Assembly (NCBI RefSeq): GCF_014207635.1
Contig: NZ_JACHIE010000001.1
Location: forward strand, 620,001-684,000
Reading direction: 5' to 3'
DNA length: 64,000 nucleotides
Origin: Acetobacter lovaniensis
GTDB lineage: Bacteria; Pseudomonadota; Alphaproteobacteria; Acetobacterales; Acetobacteraceae
Shown here: positions 17,496-26,495 of the stretch, in pieces
Layout of the letters: the number at the start of each line of letters is the position of its first letter
Position numbering within the stretch: the stretch's first letter is position 1
Made by a program: the position numbers and the translations under genes
Notes under the pieces: generated by a model
Told to the model about the DNA's origin: nothing
What the model saw: only the letters and a program-made list of their open reading frames with translations
The model's database searches: none

Positions 17496-18311
17496 TTACA
17501 TCACGCCTTTTAACAGACGGGCCCAGCGGATTTCGGCCGGCCAGTACCAGACCTGCCAGATGGGATGTGCGGCCTCAACCGAGAAGAAAATGCGCTGCGC
17601 CTTGCCGACAAGGTTTTCCATGGGCACAAAGCCAAGGTCCTTGGGGCCATCCCCCACAAAGCGGCTGTCCGCGCTGTCATCACGGTTGTCACCCATGGCA
17701 AAAAAGTAGCCGGGAGGGACTACGTATTCGGGAGTGTCGTTCTGCGGGCCATCATTGGTCAATTTCAGAATATCGTGCCGGACCACTCCCTGCCCGTCAC
17801 GCAGGGGGAGTTCCTCCGTGCAGGCCTCGCCTTCCATGGGCATGCGCGTTTCATCCCGCGCCACGTAAGCGTGCGGCTGCGTGCAGGGAACCCGCACACC
17901 ATTGAGGAAGAGCTGCCCCCCGGTGACCTGAATACGGTCCCCCGGCAGGCCGATAACCCGCTTGATGTAATCAATAGACGTATCTTTGGTAAACCGGAAC
18001 ACAGCCACATCGCCCCGATGCGGCTGCCCCGCCCAGACCCGCCCGTTAAACAGGTCGGGCGAAAACGGCAGGGAAAACCGCGAATAGCCATAGCTGTATT
18101 TGGACACCCAGATGTAGTCCCCCACCTGCAGGGTGGGGATCATGGACCCGGAGGGGATGACAAAGGATTCAAACAAAAACGTACGGACAAAAAGCACAAC
18201 GATCACGACCGTTAAAATTGTCCGCACATATTCCACCACAGCATGTCTGACGGTAACAGCGTGCTGCGCTCCAGTTGGAGAAGTCTCCGATTTACTCATG
18301 CGCTGCCCCAT
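17496..18311 (-). CDS. lepB: Signal peptidase I
   Basis: LepB removes signal peptides of exported proteins at the outer face of the inner membrane. The 271-residue protein has one hydrophobic N-terminal helix (about residues 27-46), the catalytic Ser56 in FVIPSGSMIPTLQVGDY, the catalytic Lys in DYIKRVIGLPGD, and the C-terminal MGDNRDDSADSR box. A second ATG, four codons in (18299), is an alternative start. It ends directly at the rnc start, so the two are likely co-translated. Confidence 0.96.
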   Translation of the reverse strand: MGQRMSKSETSPTGAQHAVTVRHAVVEYVRTILTVVIVVLFVRTFLFESFVIPSGSMIPTLQVGDYIWVSKYSYGYSRFSLPFSPDLFNGRVWAGQPHRGDVAVFRFTKDTSIDYIKRVIGLPGDRIQVTGGQLFLNGVRVPCTQPHAYVARDETRMPMEGEACTEELPLRDGQGVVRHDILKLTNDGPQNDTPEYVVPPGYFFAMGDNRDDSADSRFVGDGPKDLGFVPMENLVGKAQRIFFSVEAAHPIWQVWYWPAEIRWARLLKGVM

Positions 18312-18375
18312 CTGCTCCCATAATCATGCCAGAAAAATAAAATCCGCCGGATCAAGCCGTGAGCTTGGTGTGATG

Positions 18376-18783
18376 TCAACCCGCGCGGACCGAGATAAAC
18401 ACCTGTGCAAACGCATAAGGGGGTTCATCGGTCATGCTCAGCATCAGTTCAGGCCTGTGGCCTGCGGGCACAAGCTCGGCCAGCTTCCGGGCCGCGACCC
18501 CCGTTAACACCAGAACCGGCTGGCCCGATGCAAGGTTTTCCACCCCGATCTGGCTTTGCGCAACCCCGTAGGCAAAACCCGTACCCAGCGCCTTGGCGCA
18601 TGCCTCCTTGGCGGCCCAGCGTTTGGCGTAAGTGCCTATTCTGGCAGCCCCCACACGCCGCTCAGCCTTGGCACGCTCATATGGCGTAAAAACACGGTCC
18701 AGAAAACGCTCCCCAAACCGCTCCATGACCTGCTCGATCCGCCGCATGTCGCACAGGTCCACACCAGTTGCCAGCAGGGTCAT
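18376..18783 (-). CDS. acpS: Holo-[acyl-carrier-protein] synthase
   Basis: AcpS transfers phosphopantetheine from CoA to acyl carrier protein. The 135-residue protein shows the family motifs ATGVDLCDMRRIEQV (metal-binding Asp) and KRWAAKEACAKALGTG. The ATG overlaps the relA/spoT stop by four bases. In many alphaproteobacteria pdxJ precedes acpS; here relA/spoT does. A 64-base gap separates it from lepB. Confidence 0.95.
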   Translation of the reverse strand: MTLLATGVDLCDMRRIEQVMERFGERFLDRVFTPYERAKAERRVGAARIGTYAKRWAAKEACAKALGTGFAYGVAQSQIGVENLASGQPVLVLTGVAARKLAELVPAGHRPELMLSMTDEPPYAFAQVFISVRAG

Positions 18784-21116
18784 GACTTGGCCCGGTCCGC
18801 CTGCGTAATACCCGATACAGCCCGCAACCCGGCAATAACAGAGGACAGGTGGCGCAGGTCACGCACCTCCACATCCAGCAGGATTTCGGTAAAGTCGAGC
18901 TGGCGATGCACGATCTTGAGATTGACCATAGCCGCATCGCACTTGGAAATCGTATTGGTAATGGATGCCAGCACAGAACCCTCGTTTTCGGCTACAATGC
19001 TGATACGGCCAACGCGCATCTGCCCGGTTCCACCGGCACGCGCCATGGCGTCGTAATCCCAGTCCACATCCAAAAAGCGTTCGGGCGTTGCGGCAAAACT
19101 TTCCAGCGTCTGGCAGGTGCGTGTGTGCACGGTCACGCCCTTGCCTGTTGCCACCACACCCACAATGCGGTCCCCCGGCAAGGGGTGGCAGCAGGCTGCG
19201 TAATGCACGGCAACACCGGCCCCAAGCCCGACCAGCGGCACCGCCCCACCCGATGGACGGCGCATGGCAGGCGCACCGCGTGGCCGTGGCCCTGCCGTAC
19301 CCAGCACACCGGGCAGGCCAGCCAGCATGCGCGGCACACGCTGCACACGCCGCAGTTCGGGGTAGGCGGCATGCACCACATCCCGCGCGTTCAGGTTGCT
19401 GGCGCCAACCGCAACATACAGATCCTGCAAGGAACTCTGCTTGAGCGCCTTGAGCGTGGTCTCCATGATCTTTTCGGAGCCATCCACACCTTCCTGACGG
19501 AAGGCCTTGGCCAGTGCTGCGCGTCCATTATCCAGCGAAACCTGACGCTGCTGCTGAGCCACATAACGGCGGATGCGCGCACGCGCCTTGCCGGTAACGA
19601 CAAACCGCTCCCACGAAGGAGAGGGCGCGCCACCACGGGCGGTCATGATTTCGACCTGATCGCCGTTTTCCAGCTCATGCCGCAGCGGCATAAGGCGACC
19701 GTTAACCTTGGCCCCTACGCAGGTATCCCCGATCTGGCTATGCACCGCATAGGCAAAATCAACTGGCGTTGCCCCACGCGGGAGCGAGATAAGCTGCCCT
19801 TTGGGGGAAAAACAGAAAACCTGATCCTGGTAAAGTTCAAGCTTGGTGTTTTCCAAAAACTCATCGGGAGCGGATGAGGCTTCCAGAATTTCCAGCAGGT
19901 CCTGCACCCAGCGTGGGCGGCGTACGCCGCCATATCCGTCCTCGTCAGGGCTGCTGGTGCCACCTTCCTTGTACACCCAGTGGGCAGCAACGCCGTTTTC
20001 GGCCACGTCATGCATGGCCTGCGTGCGGATCTGCACTTCTATTTTCTGGTTACGGGGAGAACGCAGCGTAACCCCCGTATGCAGGCTCTGATACCCGTTG
20101 GCCTTGGGGGTGGAGATGTAGTCCTTGAACCGCCCGGCGATCATGGGGTAGGCGGCATGCACCGCGCCCAACGCCATATAACAGTCCTCGCGCGTGTTCA
20201 CGATCATGCGGAAAGCCATGATGTCGGACAACTGCTCGAACGCCACATTCCGGCGCTGCATTTTTTCCCAGATGGAATAAGGCGATTTCTCACGCCCCGA
20301 AACCTGAGCGTCCTTCAGCCCCGCTTCATGGCACAGGCGCAGCAGCTCGCGCCGCACGTCCTCAATAACATCCGCCCCCTGCCCCCGCAGGTAGTTCAGG
20401 CGCGTGCGGATGGTGGTATCGGCCTCGGGCTCAAGCTGCGCGAAGGAGAGGTTCTGGAGTTCGGTCTTGACCCGGTCCATACCAATACGCTCGGCCAGCG
20501 GCGCATAAATATCGAGCGTTTCACGCGCGATGCGCTGCCTGCGGTCCTGCCGCTCCACAAAATGGAGGGTGCGCATGTTGTGCAGGCGGTCCGCCAGCTT
20601 GACCAGAAGGACACGAATATCCTTGGACATGGCCAGCACAAGCTTGCGGAAATTCTCGGCCTGCTTGGTGCGGTCAGACTGGAGTTCCAGCCGGGTCAGC
20701 TTGGTCACGCCATCGACCAGATCAGCCACAACCGACCCGAAATCGGCCTTTAGCGTATCATACGTAACGCCGGTATCTTCGATGGTATCATGGAGCAAAG
20801 CGGTGCAGATGGACTGCACATCCAGCCTGAAGCGCGCCAGAATCATGGCAACAGCCAGAGGGTGGGTTATATAGGGATCACCATTGTCGCGCATCTGGCT
20901 CTGATGCGCCCGGTTAGCCACATCAAACGCACGACGAATGGACTGGACATCGGCCTGCGGCGCATAACTGAGCACCTTGGCAACCAGCCGCTCGCAGCCG
21001 ATCTCCCCCTCACGCCCAGGAGGGATTACAGGCACCATAGATGCCTCAACCGGGGCACCCCCCTCCCGCTCAGGGGAAGAGGTGTGAACGGGAATATCGC
21101 CGCCCGGTTGGTCCAC
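18780..21116 (-). CDS. Bifunctional (p)ppGpp synthetase/hydrolase (Rel/SpoT)
   Basis: RSH proteins make and degrade the alarmone (p)ppGpp. The 778-residue protein has an intact HD hydrolase domain (DPYITHPLAVAMIL and LLHDTIEDTGV), a synthetase domain (GREKSPYSIWEKMQRRN, DIMAFRMIVNTREDCY, RFKDYISTPKANGYQSLHT), a TGS domain (VFCFSPKGQLISLPRG), and a zinc-finger/ACT C-terminus. The hydrolase His-Asp pair is retained, so it should be bifunctional, as in other alphaproteobacteria with a single RSH. The start is GTG at 21116, just after the rpoZ stop. The gene name rsh, relA or spoT varies by author. Confidence 0.95.
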   Translation of the reverse strand: MDQPGGDIPVHTSSPEREGGAPVEASMVPVIPPGREGEIGCERLVAKVLSYAPQADVQSIRRAFDVANRAHQSQMRDNGDPYITHPLAVAMILARFRLDVQSICTALLHDTIEDTGVTYDTLKADFGSVVADLVDGVTKLTRLELQSDRTKQAENFRKLVLAMSKDIRVLLVKLADRLHNMRTLHFVERQDRRQRIARETLDIYAPLAERIGMDRVKTELQNLSFAQLEPEADTTIRTRLNYLRGQGADVIEDVRRELLRLCHEAGLKDAQVSGREKSPYSIWEKMQRRNVAFEQLSDIMAFRMIVNTREDCYMALGAVHAAYPMIAGRFKDYISTPKANGYQSLHTGVTLRSPRNQKIEVQIRTQAMHDVAENGVAAHWVYKEGGTSSPDEDGYGGVRRPRWVQDLLEILEASSAPDEFLENTKLELYQDQVFCFSPKGQLISLPRGATPVDFAYAVHSQIGDTCVGAKVNGRLMPLRHELENGDQVEIMTARGGAPSPSWERFVVTGKARARIRRYVAQQQRQVSLDNGRAALAKAFRQEGVDGSEKIMETTLKALKQSSLQDLYVAVGASNLNARDVVHAAYPELRRVQRVPRMLAGLPGVLGTAGPRPRGAPAMRRPSGGAVPLVGLGAGVAVHYAACCHPLPGDRIVGVVATGKGVTVHTRTCQTLESFAATPERFLDVDWDYDAMARAGGTGQMRVGRISIVAENEGSVLASITNTISKCDAAMVNLKIVHRQLDFTEILLDVEVRDLRHLSSVIAGLRAVSGITQADRAKS

Positions 21117-21123
21117 GCGCCTT

Positions 21124-21495
21124 TTACCGCCGTGCGCGACCGGTCAGAGCCGCTTCAATCGCACGCACGTCATCGGCGGCTTCTTCCTCGGCGGAGACTT
21201 CCTGCAGACCGAAAATGTTCTGTTCGGTCGGCACCAGATCCTGCACATCTTCTTCCACAGGTTCGGGTTCGGGCTCACGGGCCTGCGAACGGATCAGATC
21301 GTTGCGCAGAGCGGGCAGTTGCACGGTTTCATCCGCAATTTCACGCAGGGCAACGACAGGATTCTTGTCGTTGTCGCGGTCGATGGTCAGCTCCTCGCCA
21401 CGGGAGATGTTGCGGGCGCGCTGCGCGGCGTACACCACCAGTTCAAAGCGGTTTGGAACCTTTTCAACGCAGTCTTCGACGGTGACGCGGGCCAT
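21124..21495 (-). CDS. rpoZ: RNA polymerase omega subunit
   Basis: Omega assists beta' folding and is part of the (p)ppGpp binding site, which makes the rpoZ-RSH order functionally sensible. The 123-residue protein begins [30 protein letters not shown], the family hallmark. The acidic C-terminus ([13 protein letters not shown]...) is longer than in E. coli omega (91 aa), a common feature in alphaproteobacteria. GGAGG lies nine bases upstream of the ATG at 21495. RSH follows after seven bases. Confidence 0.97.
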   Translation of the reverse strand: MARVTVEDCVEKVPNRFELVVYAAQRARNISRGEELTIDRDNDKNPVVALREIADETVQLPALRNDLIRSQAREPEPEPVEEDVQDLVPTEQNIFGLQEVSAEEEAADDVRAIEAALTGRARR

Positions 21496-21587
21496 TACGA
21501 AGAGCCTCCAGACAGTTCAGCACAGAAATAAGATAAAAAAGACAGAAAGGACATATTACCGCATCCACCCCCGACAGGAAAGGCTTA

Positions 21588-22103
21588 TTACCCGATCACC
21601 CGGATTTCCTGCCCTTCAACGGCCTGAAGCATCTGTTCAAGCGGCTGTCCGGTGCGTGGATGCACCCAGCCAGGCTGCACATCGCGCAGGGGGTACAGCA
21701 CAAAGGCGCGCTCATGAGCCCGTGGATGCGGCAGAACCAGCCGCTCCGCAGTCTGACACAGCGCGTCCATATCTATAATGTCCAGATCAAGTGTGCGCGC
21801 GGCATTGGGCACGGAACGCACACGGCCCTGCTGCGTTTCTATGTCTTGAAGATGATCCAGCAAGACCAGAGGAGGCAGACTCGTCACACCCAGCACAACC
21901 CCATTCACGTAAGGAGGCTGCCCCGATGGCGGCATGGGCGCGCTCTCATACCAGCGGGAAACAGCCTGCACACGCAACCCCGGCACATGGCGCAGGGCCT
22001 GCACGGCCTGTTCGCAGCTTTCCAGCGCGGATTGCCCTCCCTGAGGCAGATTTGCACCTATTGCTATTAGGACCGATCTGGTATGATTTCTCTCTTCCGC
22101 CAT
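21588..22103 (-). CDS. folK: 2-amino-4-hydroxy-6-hydroxymethyldihydropteridine pyrophosphokinase
   Basis: FolK (HPPK) pyrophosphorylates the pterin in folate synthesis. The 171-residue protein has the N-terminal LIAIGANLPQGG motif, the central YESAPMPPSGQPPYVNGVV and the ARTLDLDIIDMDA signature with metal-binding Asp residues, followed by LVLPHPRAHERAFVLYPL. The ATG at 22103 has GAGG six bases upstream and is preferred over an upstream GTG at 22115. It is 92 bases upstream of rpoZ. Confidence 0.95.
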   Translation of the reverse strand: MAEERNHTRSVLIAIGANLPQGGQSALESCEQAVQALRHVPGLRVQAVSRWYESAPMPPSGQPPYVNGVVLGVTSLPPLVLLDHLQDIETQQGRVRSVPNAARTLDLDIIDMDALCQTAERLVLPHPRAHERAFVLYPLRDVQPGWVHPRTGQPLEQMLQAVEGQEIRVIG

Positions 22104-22285
22104 CCAATGCCTCACACCTGAGTGGAATATCTTGTTTTGAACACAATTGGAGCCTCTTTTATAAGAGCGCCCCGCAAACTAACAGCCAGAGGGGCTTTCA
22201 TTACGAAGCGCATGATAAAAATTTCATTTCCGCATAATCGAAACCCAAAAGAAACAACAGTGACTGTATTTAGAGGACCATGCTC

Positions 22286-22903
22286 ATGAACCTGAAAAAA
22301 GATGAAAAAACCTGTCTTTTTATTGACGGATCAAGCCTGTATTCAACATCGCGCAGCCTTGGATTTGACGTTGACTACAAAAAACTGCTCGAATTTTTTG
22401 CAGCCAAAACGCATATAATCCGCGCCTATTATTACGCCGCCATTCTGGACACGGAGGATTACTCCCCGCTTAAGCCACTGACCGACTGGCTCTCCTATAA
22501 CGGTTATTTCCTTGTGACCAAGCCCGCGCGCGAATTTACGGATTCGACCGGCAAACGCCGCGTCAAAGGCAACATGGACATCGAAATCGCGGTGGACATG
22601 ATGGAAATGGCCCCACATATAGACCACGCCATTCTGTTCAGCGGGGATTCAGACTTCCGCCGGGTTGTCGAGGCCGTGCAGCGGCAGGGTACGCGCGTTT
22701 CCGTTGCCTCGTCCATGCGCTCTTCCCCGCCCCTGATCGGGGATGATCTGCGCAGGCAGGCCGACCAGTTCCTTGAGCTCGCCTCTCTGGGAGCCAACTT
22801 TACACGCCGCCAGACCGAATCCAGCCGCCCCCGCACCAACCCCGCACCAGTCCGCCACCCGGCTGACCAGATGAGTGAACCCGAGGATGATCCGCTGAGC
22901 TAA
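22286..22903 (+). CDS. NYN-domain (LabA/DUF88-type) protein
   Basis: NYN domains share the PIN-like ribonuclease fold. The 205-residue protein has the acidic active-site signature: CLFIDGSSLY near the N-terminus, KGNMDIEIAVDMM in the middle and AILFSGDSDFRRVVEAVQRQG. These contribute the usual three to four metal-binding Asp residues. The C-terminal 45 residues are Pro/Arg-rich and likely disordered. The ATG at 22286 has AGAGGA eight bases upstream; an ATG at 22280 is too close. It is monocistronic in appearance and divergent from folK. RNase activity is inferred from fold, and the substrate is unknown. Confidence 0.85.
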   Translation: MNLKKDEKTCLFIDGSSLYSTSRSLGFDVDYKKLLEFFAAKTHIIRAYYYAAILDTEDYSPLKPLTDWLSYNGYFLVTKPAREFTDSTGKRRVKGNMDIEIAVDMMEMAPHIDHAILFSGDSDFRRVVEAVQRQGTRVSVASSMRSSPPLIGDDLRRQADQFLELASLGANFTRRQTESSRPRTNPAPVRHPADQMSEPEDDPLS

Positions 22904-23040
22904 GTGCAATATTACAAAACAGAATTTTGCTTTATGCCCTAAAACGTATCTGTCCCTCACACGTTTGGCCTAACATTGCCCCTGTTAGGGGGCCATGGGC
23001 CTGCTACAGGCCAAACGTCAAGGTTTTCTGGAGTTAACTG

Positions 23041-23739
23041 ATGCCGACATGTTCCGAAGCCAGAAGCAAGCTGCTTTCTCTCCTGCGTGGTGTTGAGCAC
23101 TTCAACACCGAAATTTTCCCCGCGAAGGAAGCCCTGTTTGCCAGTCTGGCCAAAGGGCAGGCTCCCGGCGCGCTGTTCATTGCCTGTGCCGATAGCCGCA
23201 TCAACCCTAACCTGATCACCCAGACCGAACCGGGTGATCTGTTTATTCTGCGCAACATTGGCAACCTTGTTCCCGCATATGGGGAAATGCTGGGGGGTGT
23301 TTCCTCCGCCATTGAATATGCGGTCCTCGGGCTTGAAGTATCCTCCATTATCGTGTGCGGCCACTCCGACTGTGGCGCCATGAAAGCGCTACTCGAACCC
23401 GAAAAGAACGGGCTGGATAAAATGCCCACCGTGCGCAGCTGGCTCCGCAACGCCGAAGCCGCACGGGCCGCCACGATGAACACCCTGCATTCCGAGGATG
23501 CTGGGCCCGCTACCGTGCGCTGCCTTGCTGAACAGAACGTCCTTCTCCAGCTTGCACACCTGCGCACACATCCTGCCGTTGCAGCAGGGCTTGCGCGTAA
23601 CACGCTCTTCCTGCAGGGATGGTTCTACGACATTGGCACCGGAGAAATCTCGGTGTTGGATGAGCAGACCCGCACAACTGTTCCGATCAGTGGCATTATT
23701 GAAAAACTGCAGGAACAGACCGAGCAGGAAACTGCCTGA
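23041..23739 (+). CDS. Beta-class carbonic anhydrase
   Basis: The enzyme interconverts CO2 and bicarbonate. The 232-residue protein has the zinc ligands of plant/bacterial beta-carbonic anhydrases: Cys49 in ACADSRINP (with Asp51 and Arg53), and His108 and Cys111 in VCGHSDCGAMKALL. RNIGNLVP and the C-terminal LFLQGWFYDIGTGEISVLD segment are standard. An SD-like GGAGTT lies just upstream of the ATG. The next gene begins 17 bases after the stop, so they may be co-transcribed. Confidence 0.95.
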   Translation: MPTCSEARSKLLSLLRGVEHFNTEIFPAKEALFASLAKGQAPGALFIACADSRINPNLITQTEPGDLFILRNIGNLVPAYGEMLGGVSSAIEYAVLGLEVSSIIVCGHSDCGAMKALLEPEKNGLDKMPTVRSWLRNAEAARAATMNTLHSEDAGPATVRCLAEQNVLLQLAHLRTHPAVAAGLARNTLFLQGWFYDIGTGEISVLDEQTRTTVPISGIIEKLQEQTEQETA

Positions 23740-23755
23740 CACTTCGGTCTTCTGC

Positions 23756-24646
23756 ATGCCGGCACACCGTCTGGGCCTGATCGTTCTGGCGGGTGTCGGC
23801 CTTTTTTTGCCTGCTACTGGTTTTGCAACGCCTGCACAAACCCTGAAAATCAGCACATGGAACGTGGAATGGCTGCTGGACAGCCAGATGCAGCACGCTC
23901 CGCAAATTCCAGACGACATCCCCCATAGAACAGCGGATGACCTTGCCGCATTAGCCACCTATGCCAAACGTCTGCACCCCGACCTGATCGGCTTGCAGGA
24001 AGTCGGGGATACGGCAACACTTGCCCGTCTGTTTGGCACGCAGGATTATCAGCTTTTTCTTTCCGGGGATGACATTCCCCAGCATACCGCTCTTGCGGTG
24101 CGTCAGGGCCTGCGCGTCAAACGCAACCCGGACGTAACCGCTCTGGCACTCAGCCCCACCGCAGCACGCCACCGCCTGCGCAGTGGGCTGGATGTTACTG
24201 TAAGCACGGAGAGTGCAGATTTACGGGTTCTGATTGTTCATCTTAAAACTGGCTGCTGGGACAACCCATTATCCGAAACGCGCCATTCCTGCCCCATTCT
24301 GTTCCAGCAATTCCGCGCACTTCAGGACTGGTTGCTCCAAAGAACAAAAAATCGGGAAGCCTTTGCCATCATCGGGGATTTTAATCGCCGCATGACGCGC
24401 ACGGACCCCCTGTTCATGGCATTAAACCAGATCACACCGCTGGAACTTGTTACGGCCGGGCGCGCCAGCCCCTGCCAGAACGGCAGCAGCTTTATTGATC
24501 ACATTCTTCTTGGGGGAGACGCTTCCAAATGGGCACAGCCGGATTCCCTGCGTGTTATGGTTTTACCACAGGACGGCGCACGAACACTGAGTGATCATTG
24601 CCCCGTTTCCATAACCTTAAGAATACCACACCAGATTCCACCATAA
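23756..24646 (+). CDS. Secreted endonuclease/exonuclease/phosphatase-fold protein
   Basis: The 296-residue protein starts with a likely signal peptide (MPAHRLGLIVLAGVGLFLPATGFA) and then the EEP fold: ISTWNVEWL, LIGLQEVGD (catalytic Glu), AFAIIGDFNRRM (Asp/Asn) and the terminal TLSDHCPVSITL (Asp-His). All catalytic positions of the DNase I/sphingomyelinase superfamily are present. The substrate cannot be told from sequence: a nuclease and a phosphodiesterase are both possible. It lies 16 bases after the carbonic anhydrase and ends at the bidirectional terminator. Confidence 0.85.
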   Translation: MPAHRLGLIVLAGVGLFLPATGFATPAQTLKISTWNVEWLLDSQMQHAPQIPDDIPHRTADDLAALATYAKRLHPDLIGLQEVGDTATLARLFGTQDYQLFLSGDDIPQHTALAVRQGLRVKRNPDVTALALSPTAARHRLRSGLDVTVSTESADLRVLIVHLKTGCWDNPLSETRHSCPILFQQFRALQDWLLQRTKNREAFAIIGDFNRRMTRTDPLFMALNQITPLELVTAGRASPCQNGSSFIDHILLGGDASKWAQPDSLRVMVLPQDGARTLSDHCPVSITLRIPHQIPP

Positions 24647-24681
24647 AAAAAGCCGCTACGGAAACCGTAGCGGCTTTTTTT
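24646..24681. terminator. Bidirectional rho-independent terminator
   Basis: A perfect 10-bp stem (24652-24661 with 24665-24674, GCCGCTACGG / CCGTAGCGGC) has a three-base AAA loop. It is flanked by A7 on the left and T7 on the right, so it can stop transcription of the plus-strand EEP gene and the minus-strand helicase gene, which converge here. Confidence 0.95.
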
Positions 24682-24695
24682 GCACCTCAACACGC

Positions 24696-26006
24696 TCAGG
24701 CGTGAGCACCGGACCTGTGCGAAGACCCCGGACGTCCACCACCAGAACGACGCGGCGGGCCACCACGGCCGCCACCACCGCCACCATTGCGCGGCGGACC
24801 ACCACGACCCCGGCCACCGCCGCCGCCACCCAGAACAGGTGGACGCTGCGTGGAGAACTCGGCTTCTTCCGAATGCCACGGATGATCGCGGACGACGGGA
24901 ATGGACTTGCCAATTGTTTTTTCAATATCCTTCAGCCATGCGCGCTGTTCCGCATCGCAGAAGGAAACAGCCCAGCCATCGCGCCCGGCACGCGCCGTAC
25001 GGCCAATACGGTGCACATAGCTTTCCGGCACATTGGGCAGGTCATAGTTGAACACGTGGCTGACTTCGTCCACGTCAATCCCGCGGGCAGCAATATCCGT
25101 TGCTACCAGAACCTTGACCGAACCAGCCCGGAAGCCCTTCATGGCCCGTTCGCGTGCGCCCTGAGACTTGTTGCCATGAATGGCTTCGGCCACAACGCTG
25201 TTCTTGTTCAGGAATTCGGCAACCTTGTTGGCTTCATGCTTCATGAGCGTGAACACCACGGCACGGGCAACCTTGTCAGATTCGACCATGGTCAGCAACG
25301 CATCGCGCTTGTCGCTTGTGCCGTTTACGAACATGATGGCCTGCTGGATACGGTCCACCGTGCTGGACGGTGGCGCCACTTCCACGCGGGCCGGGTTGCT
25401 CAGCAGGGAGGCTGCCAGATCTTCAATGCTCTTTGGCATGGTGGCCGAGAACAGCAGGGTCTGCCGCTGGGCTGGAACATAGCTCATGATCCGGCGAATA
25501 TCGCGCACAAAGCCCATATCCAGCATACGGTCGGCTTCGTCCAGCACCAGAACTTCCAGCCCGGAAAGGTCAATATAACCCTGACCGATCAGGTCCAGCA
25601 GACGACCAGGTGCGGCTACAAGCACATCCACGCCACGGCGCATGGCTTCAACCTGCCGCCCCTGCCCCACACCGCCAAACACCACGGCCTGAGAAAACTT
25701 CATGTAACGCGCATAGGCTTTAAAGCTGTCGCTGATCTGGGCAACCAGTTCACGCGTGGGAGCCAGCACCAGAACGCGCGGCTGCTTGGGCGTTGCAGCC
25801 TTGGGGTTGTTGTGCAGATGCTGCAGGATCGGCAGTGCAAAAGACGCGGTCTTGCCTGTGCCCGTTTGCGCAAGACCTAACAGATCACGCCCTTCGAGCA
25901 GATGGGGAATGGAACCGGCCTGGATTGGGGTCGGTATTTCGTACCCCTGGTCCGTCAGCGCCTGCAACAGGGGTGCAGCTAGTTTCAGATCCGAAAAAGT
26001 AGTCAT
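24696..26006 (-). CDS. DEAD-box RNA helicase (RhlE-like)
   Basis: DEAD-box helicases unwind RNA in ribosome assembly or decay. The 436-residue protein has the Q motif (GYEIPTPIQAGSIP), motif I AQTGTGKTASF, Ia APTRELVAQ, II VLDEADRMLDMGF, III FSATMP, and helicase C motifs IV-VI ending HRIGRTARAGRDG. The C-terminal tail is Gly/Arg-rich (RGG-type, for example GGGGGRGRGGPPRN), typical of RhlE-like RNA-binding tails. The gene has a 489-base AT-rich upstream gap, which could be a long leader like those of cold-shock helicases, though this is only inference. Confidence 0.93.
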   Translation of the reverse strand: MTTFSDLKLAAPLLQALTDQGYEIPTPIQAGSIPHLLEGRDLLGLAQTGTGKTASFALPILQHLHNNPKAATPKQPRVLVLAPTRELVAQISDSFKAYARYMKFSQAVVFGGVGQGRQVEAMRRGVDVLVAAPGRLLDLIGQGYIDLSGLEVLVLDEADRMLDMGFVRDIRRIMSYVPAQRQTLLFSATMPKSIEDLAASLLSNPARVEVAPPSSTVDRIQQAIMFVNGTSDKRDALLTMVESDKVARAVVFTLMKHEANKVAEFLNKNSVVAEAIHGNKSQGARERAMKGFRAGSVKVLVATDIAARGIDVDEVSHVFNYDLPNVPESYVHRIGRTARAGRDGWAVSFCDAEQRAWLKDIEKTIGKSIPVVRDHPWHSEEAEFSTQRPPVLGGGGGGRGRGGPPRNGGGGGGRGGPPRRSGGGRPGSSHRSGAHA

Positions 26007-26495
26007 TTAGGGGCAACCTCTCCATGCACCTGAAAACGAGTCACGTCCGCCTTACTTTCAGTCACGCACTGCAAACCAGAATTAAAACAGAGCAGAACCG
26101 TCTCTAAGCCAGACCTTACTGACAGGTCAGCATGAATTTTATTACATTACAGACAGAATAAGAAATTTTCGGAAAAATGCATCCCGCACAGACTGTCCTG
26201 AAAGGATTATATAAAAGCAGTGCGCGTGCCCCGCAAGGGTTCCGTACCATATTGGTCCGAAAATAAGCAGCCCGCAGAACTGTCATACCATCTGCAAATC
26301 ACGATTATCAGACACCCGATATATACAGGATTCCTATCATATAACTAGTATTTTCAATATATTTTTGCGCATAGGCTCCATGCGCCGTCCGGCTTGAGGA
26401 GGAAATGAATGCACTGAATTCTAACTTATTTTTCAGGAGACTGTTAATACCTGCCCATAAATCCAGCCGCTGTACTACTCCCGCGCCAGACTACA
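26007..26495. other. Gene-free AT-rich interval between helicase gene and metW
   Basis: No convincing complete gene is visible in these 489 bases. The left part must contain the helicase promoter. The right part (about 26290-26480) is clearly AT-richer than its surroundings. It holds short inverted repeats (GCGCAT at 26367-26372 with ATGCGC at 26380-26385; GCCG/CGGC at 26384-26393), then a strong GAGGAGGA at 26396-26403 and an ATG at 26405. The frame from that ATG runs antisense into metW, so it looks like the beginning of a gene without its body. Confidence 0.6.
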